Under the pieces are notes generated by a model. It saw only the letters and a program-made list of their open reading frames with translations, searched no databases and was not told where the DNA came from. From positions 35,960-99,959 of the forward strand of contig JAGBIY010000020.1 in the NCBI GenBank assembly GCA_017934745.1: a DNA stretch of 64,000 nucleotides, written 5' to 3'. Source of the stretch: Treponema sp. GTDB lineage: Bacteria; Spirochaetota; Spirochaetia; Treponematales; Treponemataceae. The position numbers and the translations under genes were made by a program. Every line of letters starts with the position of its first letter. Position 1 is the stretch's first letter. Shown in pieces: positions 7,550 to 17,637 of this stretch.

Positions 7550-8766
7550 AAAGGTTTTGTGTGGTCGCCATATTCTCATTTTTTCTCGTCGCATTGTGCT
7601 CCTGCGGAAACAGCGTCCAGGACATGGTGGACCAGTATAACGAGGGGTTTGTCCAGGTTACGACGACGTACACTCAAGAATCTGAAGTGGACGATACTGT
7701 CTATCAACCTGGTGACGACAAGTTCAATCCGTCTGATATGCTGTATGCGATTTACAACATATCCCAGAATTCCACTCTGAATCTTGCGGCTCCGGGAAAT
7801 TGCAGTTGGTACGAATGGGTTATGACCGACCCCGACGACACTACGAACACTGAGTTGAATATAAAACTTATGGACGGTTATTCACGTTCCACAAAGAAAT
7901 ATGTCCTATATGTTCCGCAGTCAGGTTTGTATGCAAGCAAGACTTTTAAATTGCGGCTGACTGTTCTTGGAAATGATGGAAACTTGTATTCGGACACTTG
8001 TGGAATCGCGGTCTACAAGGATTATTACTTTTCATACGCTTCGTCCAGGAGCGCAGTTGAAACAGGCTCTTTGACATCAAATTCCGGAAGTTCCGCAAGA
8101 ATGATACTTCCTGACAGTTGGTCGCTTTCGGATAGCTCCCTAAAATATTATCTTTGCGCGAGAAACGCTGTCACGGATGAAACTCTCGCGCCGATTGAGC
8201 TTGAAATAGAGGATGACAGTCTTGGCGCATCGGGAAAAACAGGAAGCGTCTACTTGGATTTGCCGAAATCGGACTATTATCTTTCTTTGTATTGTACGAA
8301 AGGTGAACCCAGCGACATCAGTTCTGAAGAAATTATAAAGGCAAGTGCCGTTTTGTCTGGATATGCAAATGCGGATATTCGCTACAACCAGAGCGTAGTC
8401 TTTTACATGGCTTCTGAAAATCTTGATGGTGCAGGCTTTGCGGCGTTGAAAATCTTCACGGATGGCTGGTCTCTGTCGGATGCGGATTATGCTGGATATG
8501 CGGTTTCCGCTGAAATCACGGAGACCGACGGCTCTGAAAAATCATGCAACTATTATGTTGAGTTGGATAATTCGAATATTGCGGCAAATTCGGCTCCATC
8601 AAATTACAATTTCAGAATTGGAATTGAATCGGGGACCTATTTGTTGAGTATAAGATTCAGCAACGGAGAAACAACATACTCATGGTATGACAGTATTGTG
8701 ATTCTTGCTGGAAAAACAACGGAAGCGACTATCGGTGTGCCTCCAATAATTGAGGGAGGTGGATAG
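7546..8766 (+). CDS. Lipoprotein, paralogue of the next gene
   Basis: 406 residues. The N-terminus is a lipoprotein signal (hydrophobic 5-18, then LCSC as a loose lipobox). The start is ATG 7546, overlapping the previous stop; the longer frame from 7147 is only an open extension. The second half resembles the next protein: SARMILPD...YYLCARN, GYANADIR, FTDGWSLSD, SGTYLLSIRFSN and a closing GKTTEATIGVPPIIEG. It is probably surface- or periplasm-anchored. No enzyme motif is seen. The shared ends suggest a gene duplication followed by growth of the downstream copy. Confidence 0.75.
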   Translation: MKRFCVVAIFSFFLVALCSCGNSVQDMVDQYNEGFVQVTTTYTQESEVDDTVYQPGDDKFNPSDMLYAIYNISQNSTLNLAAPGNCSWYEWVMTDPDDTTNTELNIKLMDGYSRSTKKYVLYVPQSGLYASKTFKLRLTVLGNDGNLYSDTCGIAVYKDYYFSYASSRSAVETGSLTSNSGSSARMILPDSWSLSDSSLKYYLCARNAVTDETLAPIELEIEDDSLGASGKTGSVYLDLPKSDYYLSLYCTKGEPSDISSEEIIKASAVLSGYANADIRYNQSVVFYMASENLDGAGFAALKIFTDGWSLSDADYAGYAVSAEITETDGSEKSCNYYVELDNSNIAANSAPSNYNFRIGIESGTYLLSIRFSNGETTYSWYDSIVILAGKTTEATIGVPPIIEGGG

Positions 8767-8922
8767 TTGTGAGATGCGATGAGCAAAAAGTAAAATTCAC
8801 AAGGAGGGAGTGAGAAAATTGGAATAAAACTGGTTGCTCGCAACCTTCGAGACTCTGTGGTGGAGTTGTAGAAAAACGGATTATTTTTTATGGAAATATT
8901 GTTTTCATGAGGAGGCAAAAAT

Positions 8923-11142
8923 ATGAAAAAAATTGCTAAATTTTTTGCATTGGCAGTTGGTTTGGCGACGATGCTTTTTGCATCGTGCTCAGACCTTTCT
9001 GACGATGCGGTTGTCAGTTCAAAGACAAAAAACGGTGATGAGACAGCTTCTCTTACGTTGAATGTCACGTCGGCTTCGAAGCTTGTCAATTTTTCGTCTA
9101 AAAGCGATTCGTCAAGCCGTACAATCATTCCTGAGGCTCAGGAAATCGACAATCTTTGGTTCTATCTTTGTTCAAAAAACAACACTGCTGGAGCTACAGC
9201 ATGGTCGGCACCTGTCGTTGTTGACGTAAAAGGCAAAGAGGTTGCTGACGGAAACGGCGGAACGACGACCCTTGCTAGAGAGGGCGAGGTAATCATAAAT
9301 CTTGCAAAGGCGGACTACGATTTCGAGCTTTTCGCTGTCATAAGAGGCGCTGGCGAAACAGAGGCTCCTGCGCAGTCGTCTGAGGGTACTCTCAAGCAGG
9401 CTGCCGTGTTGGTGGGATATGCGAATGCCGATATCAGAAATGATGATACCGTCAATTTTTATTTGACGGCGGAAGGTCTCACAAAAAGCGGTGGAGTTGC
9501 ATTGAGCCTTTTCACTGACGGATGGGATATCGCTGATTTTCCTGATTATTCAGCGATTGTGTTGATGTCTTATACTAAAGCTACAACCGTTGGAACTGAT
9601 ACATATACTGAAGGTACGACGGTCGCTGGAACTCAGGTTCCTGCCGATGCGGCAAATCCAACAGACGCTATTGCGCTTCCAAATGCCGCTCCAACAACTG
9701 CGAACTACTCTAAAACTGTTCAGCCTGGAACTTACAACTTTGAGGTTCGCTTTACGAACAATACGAAAAGCTATACATGGAGCGACAGAATAATAGTTCT
9801 TCCTGGTCAGACTACAGAGCAGGAGATAGGAATCCCTCTCGTGATAGAGAAAGTTCCGAATGCGCCAGCTTCATTCAATGTCGGATATATCGATCCTGCA
9901 AACACTACGACTGAGTACTATCGGGCGGAATTTGTTTGGGACGGCAAGGATGCCGACGGAAACGAAATCAACAATGAGGAAAAATTCGAGCTTGAGCTGT
10001 TGCAGGTTCCTGCCGCTGTCGCCGACGATTATGTGAAAACGTATGCGGACGCTGTGGCTTCGGCGACTGCCACTGCGGCGACAAAAGATGCGGCATGGGA
10101 GACTTTCTCTCCATATGCTACTGGTACTGGAGCCAATGGAACTGACGTGGTGTGGTCTACGGACTTCTATGGAAATCTTACAGTCTACAGTTCCGGCTCT
10201 TTGCAGAAGAACAATGAGGTCGCTATATTCAAGCTTCCGCTCGGAAGCCGCTATGTCGCAAGAATCCGCGCAACGAACGCGGCAGGTTCTTCTGATTGGG
10301 TCTATGCGGATTTGACTCAGGACATTGCCGCGGATGCCGACACTGGAGCGGTTGCCGCCAGCAAGTACACATCAAAGACTATCAGCAGATTTAGAGTCAC
10401 ATATGACTTGGTTGGAGGTACTTTGGTCGATTCAAGCGATGCGGCTGTCGACAACGTGTACTACTACTGTCAGGAATTCGCCTCTACGACGACGTCGGGT
10501 TCTGTGACGACCGTCACGGGCGGTATCGAAATAATGCAGCCTGATGGAACAAAGGATTTCGCTGTTACGAATGCAGATCCTGCAGTCTCAGTGACCGCTC
10601 CTATTCTCACGTTGAACGGCTCGACATGGACTAACTGGATCAAGGGCGGAACTGAGTACAACAAAGTCAAGGAAGCTCCTCTAAACTATGGTGGATGTGA
10701 GAGCCTTTTGCTTGTAGCGAACTATGCCACAATCGGCACTGTCACCATATTCGACGACAACGACTATGCTATTGGTGGCGTGGAGTCTGCTTCTAGCGGC
10801 TCTGGAACCGCGGCGATTGCTGTCGACACAAACAATACTGTCTATACTATTACGGCAAGCCAGAAAGATGACGTGACGCTCACATGGACTGTCACTTATC
10901 CAACAGGCGTAGTGTATGACAAGGTCTACCTCGACATTACAAGTACAGACGGAAACCGCAAGTACAATGTGGGGGACATAAAATCCGTTACGACCGATGC
11001 GTCTGGAGTTACAACAGGAACTTTCACGATTCCAATCAGCACATATACAAAGGGTGTTTACAACGCAATGATAAAAGCATGGTCGGCCGTAAAACAAAAC
11101 GACCCATACACCGCGAACATCACTCTCACAATCGTAGATTAA
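8923..11142 (+). CDS. Large lipoprotein, paralogue of the preceding gene
   Basis: 739 residues, start ATG 8923 with GAGGAGG seven bases upstream. A signal peptide ends in LFASC (loose spirochaete lipobox). Residues about 60-310 correspond to the upstream lipoprotein: SSRTIIPE...FYLCSKN, GYANADIRNDD, FTDGWDIAD, PGTYNFEVRFTN, GQTTEQEIGIPLVIE. The part after residue 310 is unique: Thr/Ala/Val-rich, with a fibronectin-III-like stretch (APASFNVGYID... YVARIRATNAAGSSDWVYADL). Probably a surface-exposed binding or adhesive protein; ligand unknown. The 156 bases before it contain a small GC hairpin (about 8832-8846) without a T tract and no clear promoter. Confidence 0.75.
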   Translation: MKKIAKFFALAVGLATMLFASCSDLSDDAVVSSKTKNGDETASLTLNVTSASKLVNFSSKSDSSSRTIIPEAQEIDNLWFYLCSKNNTAGATAWSAPVVVDVKGKEVADGNGGTTTLAREGEVIINLAKADYDFELFAVIRGAGETEAPAQSSEGTLKQAAVLVGYANADIRNDDTVNFYLTAEGLTKSGGVALSLFTDGWDIADFPDYSAIVLMSYTKATTVGTDTYTEGTTVAGTQVPADAANPTDAIALPNAAPTTANYSKTVQPGTYNFEVRFTNNTKSYTWSDRIIVLPGQTTEQEIGIPLVIEKVPNAPASFNVGYIDPANTTTEYYRAEFVWDGKDADGNEINNEEKFELELLQVPAAVADDYVKTYADAVASATATAATKDAAWETFSPYATGTGANGTDVVWSTDFYGNLTVYSSGSLQKNNEVAIFKLPLGSRYVARIRATNAAGSSDWVYADLTQDIAADADTGAVAASKYTSKTISRFRVTYDLVGGTLVDSSDAAVDNVYYYCQEFASTTTSGSVTTVTGGIEIMQPDGTKDFAVTNADPAVSVTAPILTLNGSTWTNWIKGGTEYNKVKEAPLNYGGCESLLLVANYATIGTVTIFDDNDYAIGGVESASSGSGTAAIAVDTNNTVYTITASQKDDVTLTWTVTYPTGVVYDKVYLDITSTDGNRKYNVGDIKSVTTDASGVTTGTFTIPISTYTKGVYNAMIKAWSAVKQNDPYTANITLTIVD

Positions 11143-11174
11143 ATTCTTTTTTAATCTAGTGTGAGCCTTTCCAG

Positions 11175-11214
11175 ATGCGCCGCTTCCGTTCGTTCGGTTG
11201 CGGCGCATTTTTTT
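11175..11214 (+). terminator. Rho-independent terminator of the lipoprotein genes
   Basis: A 9-bp GC-rich stem ATGCGCCGC (11175-11183) pairs with 11200-11208 and is followed by seven T. Confidence 0.92.
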
Positions 11215-11240
11215 CCATACTCCATTATTTCCCGCCAGTT

Positions 11241-11249
11241 TGATATAAT
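11241..11249 (+). promoter_or_regulatory. Extended -10 promoter of uvrA
   Basis: TGATATAAT is an extended -10 (TGn plus perfect TATAAT, 11244-11249). No good -35 is present at 17 bases. The uvrA ATG begins only nine bases after the hexamer, so the transcript would start within a few bases of the start codon. Confidence 0.65.
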
Positions 11250-11258
11250 TGCTGTCCT

Positions 11259-14117
11259 ATGAACATAAATCCTGTTTTGGGCGAGAAAATCGTCATCCGC
11301 GGTGCGCGCGAGCACAACCTCAAGAACATTGATTTGGACATTCCGAGAAACAAACTCGTGGTGATTTCGGGACTTTCTGGGTCTGGAAAGTCGTCGCTGG
11401 CGTTCGACACTCTCTTCGCGGAGGGGCAGCGGCGGTACATGGAAAGCCTTTCGAGCTACGCGAGGCAGTTTTTGGGCAGCATGGACAAGCCCGACGTGGA
11501 TTTGATAGAAGGGCTTTCCCCGGCGATTTCTATTGAACAGAAGACGACTCACAGGAATCCGCGCTCCACTGTCGGAACCGTCACCGAAATCTACGACTAC
11601 TACAGGCTGATTTTCTCCCGGATTGGAAAGGCGCACTGCCCGAAGTGCGGGCGCGAGATAAACGAGCAGTCTGACGACCAGATAATCGACACGATAATGT
11701 CTTGGGGCGAGGGGACGAGAGTCTCGATTCTCGCGCCTGTAATACACGGAAAGAAGGGCGAGCACCAGAAGGTCATCGACGACGCGAAGAAGTCCGGTTT
11801 CGTTCGTGCGAGGATTGACGGTCTGATGGTGGACCTGGACGACTCTATAAAGCTCGACAAGCAGAAGAAGCATTCGATAGAGATTGTCGTGGACAGGATT
11901 GCGATAAAGGGCGAGTCAAGGAAAAGGCTTGCAGAGAGCGTGGAGACCGCCCTTTCGTCGGCGAACGGAGTGATAGTCGTCCTGAAGCGGGTGGAAGATT
12001 CGTCGGAGAGGGGCTACCACGAGGACGAGGTCTTCTTCTCCCAGCACAACGCTTGCCCTGACTGCGGAATATCGATTCCAGAGCTCCAGCCGCGACTCTT
12101 CTCGTTCAACAATCCGTTCGGAGCCTGCCCTGAATGCACGGGAATCGGCGAGAAGATGGAGTGGGACGAGAGGAAGATTCTCCCGGACGATTCCCTTAGC
12201 TTCAACGAGGGCGCGTTTCCGTTCTTCAACCCCGATTCTGAGTGGAATTCAGCCATGTTCACCGCCATTTCCGAGACGTTCGGCTTTTCTTTGGACACTC
12301 CTGTGCGCGATTTGACTGACGAGCAGAAGCGTGTCCTCTGGAACGGCGATGGAAGGAACATCCACTGGATTTACAAGAAGCAGAGCGGCGAAGGAATGTC
12401 GGAATACAACAGGCCGTGGGTTGGAATCTGGAACGAGATGAAGAGGCGGCACAACGAGGCGTGGGGCGAAGCGCAGCGTGTGAAGATGGAAGAGAAGTAC
12501 ATGTCCGTCTCTGAATGCACCGGCTGCCACGGAAAAAGGCTCAGGCCGGAGGCGTTGGGCGTGACCGTCGGCGGAAAGAACATCGTGGATTTGTGCTCCC
12601 TTTCAGTCTCCGAGTCGATTGAATTCTTCAAGAACCTCTCCCTTTCCGAAACAGAGCGTCTCATCGCTTCCCAGGTTTTGAAGGAGATAAACGCGAGGCT
12701 CAGCTTCCTGAACAATGTCGGACTCGACTACCTCACGCTCGACCGGGCCGCCGGCACTCTTTCGGGCGGCGAGGCGCAGAGAATCAGGCTCGCCACTCAA
12801 ATCGGCTCTGGGCTCACTGGCGTGATGTACATTCTGGACGAGCCTTCGATAGGACTCCACCAGAGGGACAACCAGCGGCTCATCGACACTTTGACATACC
12901 TCAGGAATCTCGGAAACTCGGTAATCGTCGTGGAGCATGACGAGCAGACGCTCCGAACAGCCGATTGGCTCGTGGACATCGGTCCGGGTGCCGGAGTTCA
13001 TGGCGGAAACGTGGTCGCCTCTGGAACGCCTGAGCAGGTGATGCAGGTGGAGGAGAGCGTGACCGGGCGGTTCCTTTCCGGGAAACTCAAGATGGAGATT
13101 CCTTCGGAGAGGAGAAAGGGCAACGGAAAATTCATAAGCATAAACGGAGTCCGTGAGCACAACCTCAAGAACATCTCCGTGAAGATTCCTCTAGGCGCGT
13201 TCACCTGCATAACGGGTGTCTCGGGGTCGGGGAAGTCGACTCTGCTTTCGGACGTGTTCTATCCGGCAGTTTCCAACAGGCTCATGAAGACCGACTATCC
13301 GGTCGGCGATTTCGACGGAATCGAGGGAATCGAAGGCATCGACAAGGTGATAAATATCGACCAAAGCCCAATCGGGCGCACACCAAGGAGCAACCCCGTC
13401 ACATACGCCGGCGTTTTCGATTCGATAAGGGAACTCTACGCTTCTCTTCCTGATTCAAAAGCGAGGGGCTACAAGGGCGGAAGGTTCTCTTTCAACGTGA
13501 AGGGCGGTCGCTGCGAGAAGTGCCAGGGCGCGGGAACGCTCACAATCGAGATGAACTTCCTGCCGGACGTTTTTATCCAGTGCGACGTATGCCACGGAAA
13601 GCGGTTCAACCAGGAAACTCTGGACGTCCTCTACAAGGGAAAGTCGATTTCGGACGTTCTTGACATGACGATAGAGGAGGCGTGCGACTTCTTCGACTCG
13701 ATTCCGCACATCTACAGGAAGCTTTCGACGCTCAAGTCCGTCGGGCTTGGCTACATAAAGCTCGGGCAGAACGCGTTGACCCTTTCAGGGGGCGAGGCGC
13801 AGCGCGTGAAGCTTGCCACGGAGCTTGCCAGACCGTCTACCGGGAAGACACTCTACATTTTGGACGAGCCTACGACCGGCCTCCACTTCGCGGACGTGAA
13901 AATCCTCATGGAAGTGATTCAGCGGCTTGTGGACAAGGGAAACACTGTCGTGATGATAGAACACAACCTGGACGTGATAAAGCAGGCCGACTACATAATC
14001 GATTTGGGTCCGGACGGAGGTTTCCGCGGAGGCACCGTCGTGGACACCGGCACCCCGGAGGAAATCGCCGAGAGGGCCGACGAGACAGGCTCTTTCACAG
14101 GGAAATTCCTTCGATAA
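11259..14117 (+). CDS. uvrA: Excinuclease ABC subunit A
   Basis: 952-residue DNA-damage recognition ATPase of nucleotide excision repair; acts with UvrB and UvrC. Two ABC modules are visible: Walker [10 protein letters not shown] near residue 35 and GVSGSGKST near 652, with two LSGGEAQR signatures. Zinc sites: CPKCGRE near 128, CPDC...CPEC near 268-295, and CEKCQGAG...CDVCHGKRF near 750. Full length for the family. No Shine-Dalgarno is seen before ATG 11259 and the promoter is almost touching the start codon. The lptD homologue follows after 50 bases, a pairing also known in Treponema pallidum. Confidence 0.98.
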   Translation: MNINPVLGEKIVIRGAREHNLKNIDLDIPRNKLVVISGLSGSGKSSLAFDTLFAEGQRRYMESLSSYARQFLGSMDKPDVDLIEGLSPAISIEQKTTHRNPRSTVGTVTEIYDYYRLIFSRIGKAHCPKCGREINEQSDDQIIDTIMSWGEGTRVSILAPVIHGKKGEHQKVIDDAKKSGFVRARIDGLMVDLDDSIKLDKQKKHSIEIVVDRIAIKGESRKRLAESVETALSSANGVIVVLKRVEDSSERGYHEDEVFFSQHNACPDCGISIPELQPRLFSFNNPFGACPECTGIGEKMEWDERKILPDDSLSFNEGAFPFFNPDSEWNSAMFTAISETFGFSLDTPVRDLTDEQKRVLWNGDGRNIHWIYKKQSGEGMSEYNRPWVGIWNEMKRRHNEAWGEAQRVKMEEKYMSVSECTGCHGKRLRPEALGVTVGGKNIVDLCSLSVSESIEFFKNLSLSETERLIASQVLKEINARLSFLNNVGLDYLTLDRAAGTLSGGEAQRIRLATQIGSGLTGVMYILDEPSIGLHQRDNQRLIDTLTYLRNLGNSVIVVEHDEQTLRTADWLVDIGPGAGVHGGNVVASGTPEQVMQVEESVTGRFLSGKLKMEIPSERRKGNGKFISINGVREHNLKNISVKIPLGAFTCITGVSGSGKSTLLSDVFYPAVSNRLMKTDYPVGDFDGIEGIEGIDKVINIDQSPIGRTPRSNPVTYAGVFDSIRELYASLPDSKARGYKGGRFSFNVKGGRCEKCQGAGTLTIEMNFLPDVFIQCDVCHGKRFNQETLDVLYKGKSISDVLDMTIEEACDFFDSIPHIYRKLSTLKSVGLGYIKLGQNALTLSGGEAQRVKLATELARPSTGKTLYILDEPTTGLHFADVKILMEVIQRLVDKGNTVVMIEHNLDVIKQADYIIDLGPDGGFRGGTVVDTGTPEEIAERADETGSFTGKFLR

Positions 14118-14167
14118 ATAGGAGAGATGCCGGATTCGGGATTTTTTTCCGCCTGCCGTCTTGAGAA

Positions 14168-17100
14168 ATGAAAGTGAAGAAGTTTTTTTCCGCGCCGTTT
14201 TTGTTTTTTCTCTTGAGCCTTGCCTCGATTGCTTTCTCCGCAGAGAAGTCCGTCATAAAAATCGAGTCCGCCCAAAAGTCCGAGTACAAGAAGGACGAGG
14301 AGAACGGTTCCGACACCATCGTGCTGACCGGCGACGTAAAGGTGAGCGTCACGAGCGGCTCCAAGACGACCACGATAAAGGCCGACAAAATCAACTACAA
14401 CCGCGGGAACGACATGATTTACGCCGAGGGGAACGTGGAACTCGACCAGTCTTCCGGCGGGACGAGCGGAGGGGAGACCGTCACGGCCGATTCCCTCCTG
14501 TTCAACACCGTCACCCTTGAGGGCATCTTCGACAACGGGCGCGCTGTCCAGACTTCGAGCGACGCGCTGAACCTGCCGAGCGGCTCCAAGCTCATAGTCG
14601 CTTCTGAGATGTTCGGGCGCGACTCGGGCGGCACGATAGCGTTCAAGTCCGGGAACCTCACTTTCTGCGACGACGAGGATCCGCACTGGAGAATCAAGGC
14701 TTCGAGGATTTGGCTTTTGCCGGGCGGTGAATTCGCTTTCCTTAACGCCGTCTTGTACGTTGGGCGCGTTCCTCTTCTGTGGCTTCCTGCCTTCTACTAT
14801 CCCAAGGACGAGCTGATTTTCAACCCGTCTTTCGGCTACAAGTCGCGCACGGGCTACTTCTTCAACACGACGACGTATCTTTATGGAAGAAAGTCCGCGG
14901 ACTCGTCTTCCACAAGCAGCGACGACGACGACGACAAAATCAACTTCTTCAGCCTCATGAACACGAGTTCCATGAAGGAGCAGGTGAGGGAGGGCTTGGT
15001 CCTTCACAACCTTGACGAGGACTTCAAGGGCGACACGAGCCACTACGTCAAAATCATGGCGGACTACTACGAGAACCTCGGAATCATGACCGGAATCGAC
15101 GCGAACGTTGTCCCCGGCTCCTACCTGACTTCCCTCGTGGCGAACTTGGAGCTTGGCTTTTCCAACACCGTCTTCAAGAACAATTCCGTCTACACTCCGT
15201 TCAACGCTTTGGGCGACAAGGTTTCCGACTCGTCCAACTTCATGGGCTTCGACGCTCCGTTCAGGTACCAGGCGAACTTGAAGATGACATTCGCGAAACC
15301 GTTCACGCTCAACATCAGCATACCAATCTATTCCGATCCGTATTTCGACTACGACTTCAACAACCGCGCGGAATCGATGGACTGGATCGGCTACGCCATG
15401 AACGGAGGAAAGACAAGCGAGGACGATGACGAGGACGTGACCGAGATTTCAAGCTTCACATGGAATTTGAATGGAAGCTACAAGATTCCGCTTCCTGCTG
15501 CCGTCAGTCCTTACGTTTCGAGTCTTTCTGTCTCAAGTTTCTCTTCGTCCGTGGCCTATTCTTCCAAGGCCGCCACGCTCACGGACAGGGACGAGTACGC
15601 CGACGACTCGGCATGGGCGACATACACTCCTGCCAGAAAATTCTACTATCCCTCGCAGGTGAACCCGTTCAAGTCGACGCTTTCAATATCGGGAACCATC
15701 TTCAAGTATCCGGCCGATTCTTCGTCGTCAAAAGCGAAGAGTGCGGCTTCACTCGTGAAAATCGACGAATTCAAGACGGAGGAGGAGCTTTTGAAGGAGA
15801 AGGAGGAGGCCGAGAAGAAAGCCGAGGAGGCGAGGCTCGCTTCCTTGACGCCGGAGCAGAGGAAGGCTGAAGAGGAGAAGAAGAAAGGTGAGAAGAGTGA
15901 TGGGGAATCCGAATCGAAGGTCGTTTTCGATGAGTCTGTCCTTCCGTCGCTTTCTGTCTCCGTCCCTTCCGTGAAATCCGTGGGAGATTTGACATACACT
16001 CTCGGCTACACCGTCACCCCCGATTTCACGTCCCAGTTCTCCTATTCGTCGACCGCTCTGGAAACTCCTGAGGACTTCTCGTGGAGCGACATGCAGTCGA
16101 CGTACATAAACGTGAAGTCCCCCGCGACACTCTCAAGCACCCTCGGCTACAAGGGCGGATTCTTCTCGCTGACCGACAGCCTGACGTTTTCGCCTGTGTA
16201 CCAGAGGCATCCGTACTTGAAGTCCGCCGAAGTCGACGAGAACGGAAACGAAAGCACATCCAACGGCGGCTACACCGAAGCCTCCAAGCTTTCGATAAAG
16301 AAGACCGACTACAACGCGCGGAAGCTCGACTTGTCAAGCACGAACACGGCGACGATAAAGCCTTTCTACTACACCGACCACTTTTCTGGAACGTCGCTCG
16401 CGTGGAATTCCACGATGAAGCTTGTGGACACGGAATTCCTCTCCGACGAGTACACGAGCGACGACGACGACCCCGAATGGGAGTACCACGTCTTCGACTT
16501 CTGGGACAAGGACGAATTCACGACCCACAGCCTCACGGGAACTTTCGCGGCTTCCGAACTGGACGGAAAGCTCACCCAGAGCCTGGCGTTGACGTCCACG
16601 CTTCCTCCCCGCTACAAATCGTACACGGGAACGCTCACTCTTGGATTCCCCTGCGTCACGCTCACGACATCGGGCGGAATAAAGGAGAACGAGACCGAGC
16701 AGACAGAATCGAACGCCGACTCCTGGGAGAAGTGGATAAAGCAGGATTTTTCGGAATCGCTTTCCGTGTCGCTCTTCGATAGCAAACTGAAAATCTCGCA
16801 GTCCTACGCCTTCGACTTCGAGAAATGGGACCACGAGTCGTTCAAGGCCTCTGTTTCTGGCTACGGCGCGCAGCTCTCCTATGTCGCGAGCTATGTTTCC
16901 GGGTACTATTTCAACGTGGCCACGGACGACGACGGCAACGTCATCTCAAGGCGCGGCTGGAAGGCGAATTCCAGCGACGAGAAGAAATTCCAGCCGTACT
17001 CGATGACCCTCTCCTACACGAAGCCGAGCGCGACGTACAAATACTGGTCCGACAGGGTCTCTTTCGCGCCGACCTTGACAACCAGCGTCGTCTACGATTT

Positions 17101-17575
17101 TCTCCGTCCTACGAGCAGCTATTTCAGCTTCAAGCCGGGACTCACGTTCAAGATAAACAATTTCCTCGACGTTTCTTTCAGCGCGGAGACGAAGAACAGC
17201 GTCATCTACAGGTACTTTTGCACTGCGGAGAACTACGAGTACTATTATGCGGGAAAGGGCGAGAGAAGCTGGTTCAAGGACCTCCTCGACTCGTTCAGGT
17301 TCGACGACAAGGAAAAGCGCGAGTCCAGCGCGTTCAAGATGAAGACTGTCAGCCTTTCCGTGACCCACGACCTTGACGACTGGGACTTGAACTTTTCCAT
17401 GTCGGTCTCTCCGACCCTCATTTCCGAGACGGACGGGACGAAGAGCTACGACTTCAGTCCGGAGATTTCCCTGAGCATCGCTTGGAGACCGCTTTCGAGC
17501 ATGAAGACGGAACTCAAGTACGAGCTTGACGACACTACGAAGGAGAGCGTCTGGGAGTTGAACCCGTCCGATTAG
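14168..17575 (+). CDS. LptD/OstA-like outer-membrane protein
   Basis: 1135 residues. A signal peptide (about 1-25, ending AFSA) precedes an OstA/LptA-like beta-jellyroll repeat region (IVLTGDVKVSV..., IYAEGNVELDQ...). A long barrel-like region follows, beginning near YVGRVPLLWLPAFYYPKDE, a motif typical of LptD. An inserted E/K-rich coiled-coil segment lies near 535-580 and a DDDDD patch near 255. In Gram-negative bacteria LptD places lipopolysaccharide in the outer membrane. Treponemes that have been studied lack classical LPS, so the cargo here is probably another lipid or unknown. Cysteines needed for LptD disulphides are not evident. Confidence 0.85.
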   Translation: MKVKKFFSAPFLFFLLSLASIAFSAEKSVIKIESAQKSEYKKDEENGSDTIVLTGDVKVSVTSGSKTTTIKADKINYNRGNDMIYAEGNVELDQSSGGTSGGETVTADSLLFNTVTLEGIFDNGRAVQTSSDALNLPSGSKLIVASEMFGRDSGGTIAFKSGNLTFCDDEDPHWRIKASRIWLLPGGEFAFLNAVLYVGRVPLLWLPAFYYPKDELIFNPSFGYKSRTGYFFNTTTYLYGRKSADSSSTSSDDDDDKINFFSLMNTSSMKEQVREGLVLHNLDEDFKGDTSHYVKIMADYYENLGIMTGIDANVVPGSYLTSLVANLELGFSNTVFKNNSVYTPFNALGDKVSDSSNFMGFDAPFRYQANLKMTFAKPFTLNISIPIYSDPYFDYDFNNRAESMDWIGYAMNGGKTSEDDDEDVTEISSFTWNLNGSYKIPLPAAVSPYVSSLSVSSFSSSVAYSSKAATLTDRDEYADDSAWATYTPARKFYYPSQVNPFKSTLSISGTIFKYPADSSSSKAKSAASLVKIDEFKTEEELLKEKEEAEKKAEEARLASLTPEQRKAEEEKKKGEKSDGESESKVVFDESVLPSLSVSVPSVKSVGDLTYTLGYTVTPDFTSQFSYSSTALETPEDFSWSDMQSTYINVKSPATLSSTLGYKGGFFSLTDSLTFSPVYQRHPYLKSAEVDENGNESTSNGGYTEASKLSIKKTDYNARKLDLSSTNTATIKPFYYTDHFSGTSLAWNSTMKLVDTEFLSDEYTSDDDDPEWEYHVFDFWDKDEFTTHSLTGTFAASELDGKLTQSLALTSTLPPRYKSYTGTLTLGFPCVTLTTSGGIKENETEQTESNADSWEKWIKQDFSESLSVSLFDSKLKISQSYAFDFEKWDHESFKASVSGYGAQLSYVASYVSGYYFNVATDDDGNVISRRGWKANSSDEKKFQPYSMTLSYTKPSATYKYWSDRVSFAPTLTTSVVYDFLRPTSSYFSFKPGLTFKINNFLDVSFSAETKNSVIYRYFCTAENYEYYYAGKGERSWFKDLLDSFRFDDKEKRESSAFKMKTVSLSVTHDLDDWDLNFSMSVSPTLISETDGTKSYDFSPEISLSIAWRPLSSMKTELKYELDDTTKESVWELNPSD

Positions 17576-17599
17576 GCCTGTTGATTTCACTTTTGTTAA

Positions 17600-17628
17600 T
17601 TGTGAATTGTCGCTTCTTAGGGTAGAAT
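17600..17628 (+). promoter_or_regulatory. Sigma-70 promoter of phoH
   Basis: TTGTGA (17600-17605), 17-base spacer, TAGAAT (17623-17628). The phoH ATG follows nine bases later, exactly the spacing seen at uvrA; a GGAGA element sits between. Confidence 0.65.
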
Positions 17629-17637
17629 TGGAGACAG

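Noticed and set aside
8832-8846. GGTTGCTCGCAACC stem before the large lipoprotein gene
   Set aside because: Five- to six-pair stem without a T tract; too weak to call a terminator or riboswitch.
13991-15043. 350-codon minus-strand frame across the uvrA-lptD junction
   Set aside because: Antisense to two confident genes, low-complexity Arg/Val-rich product.
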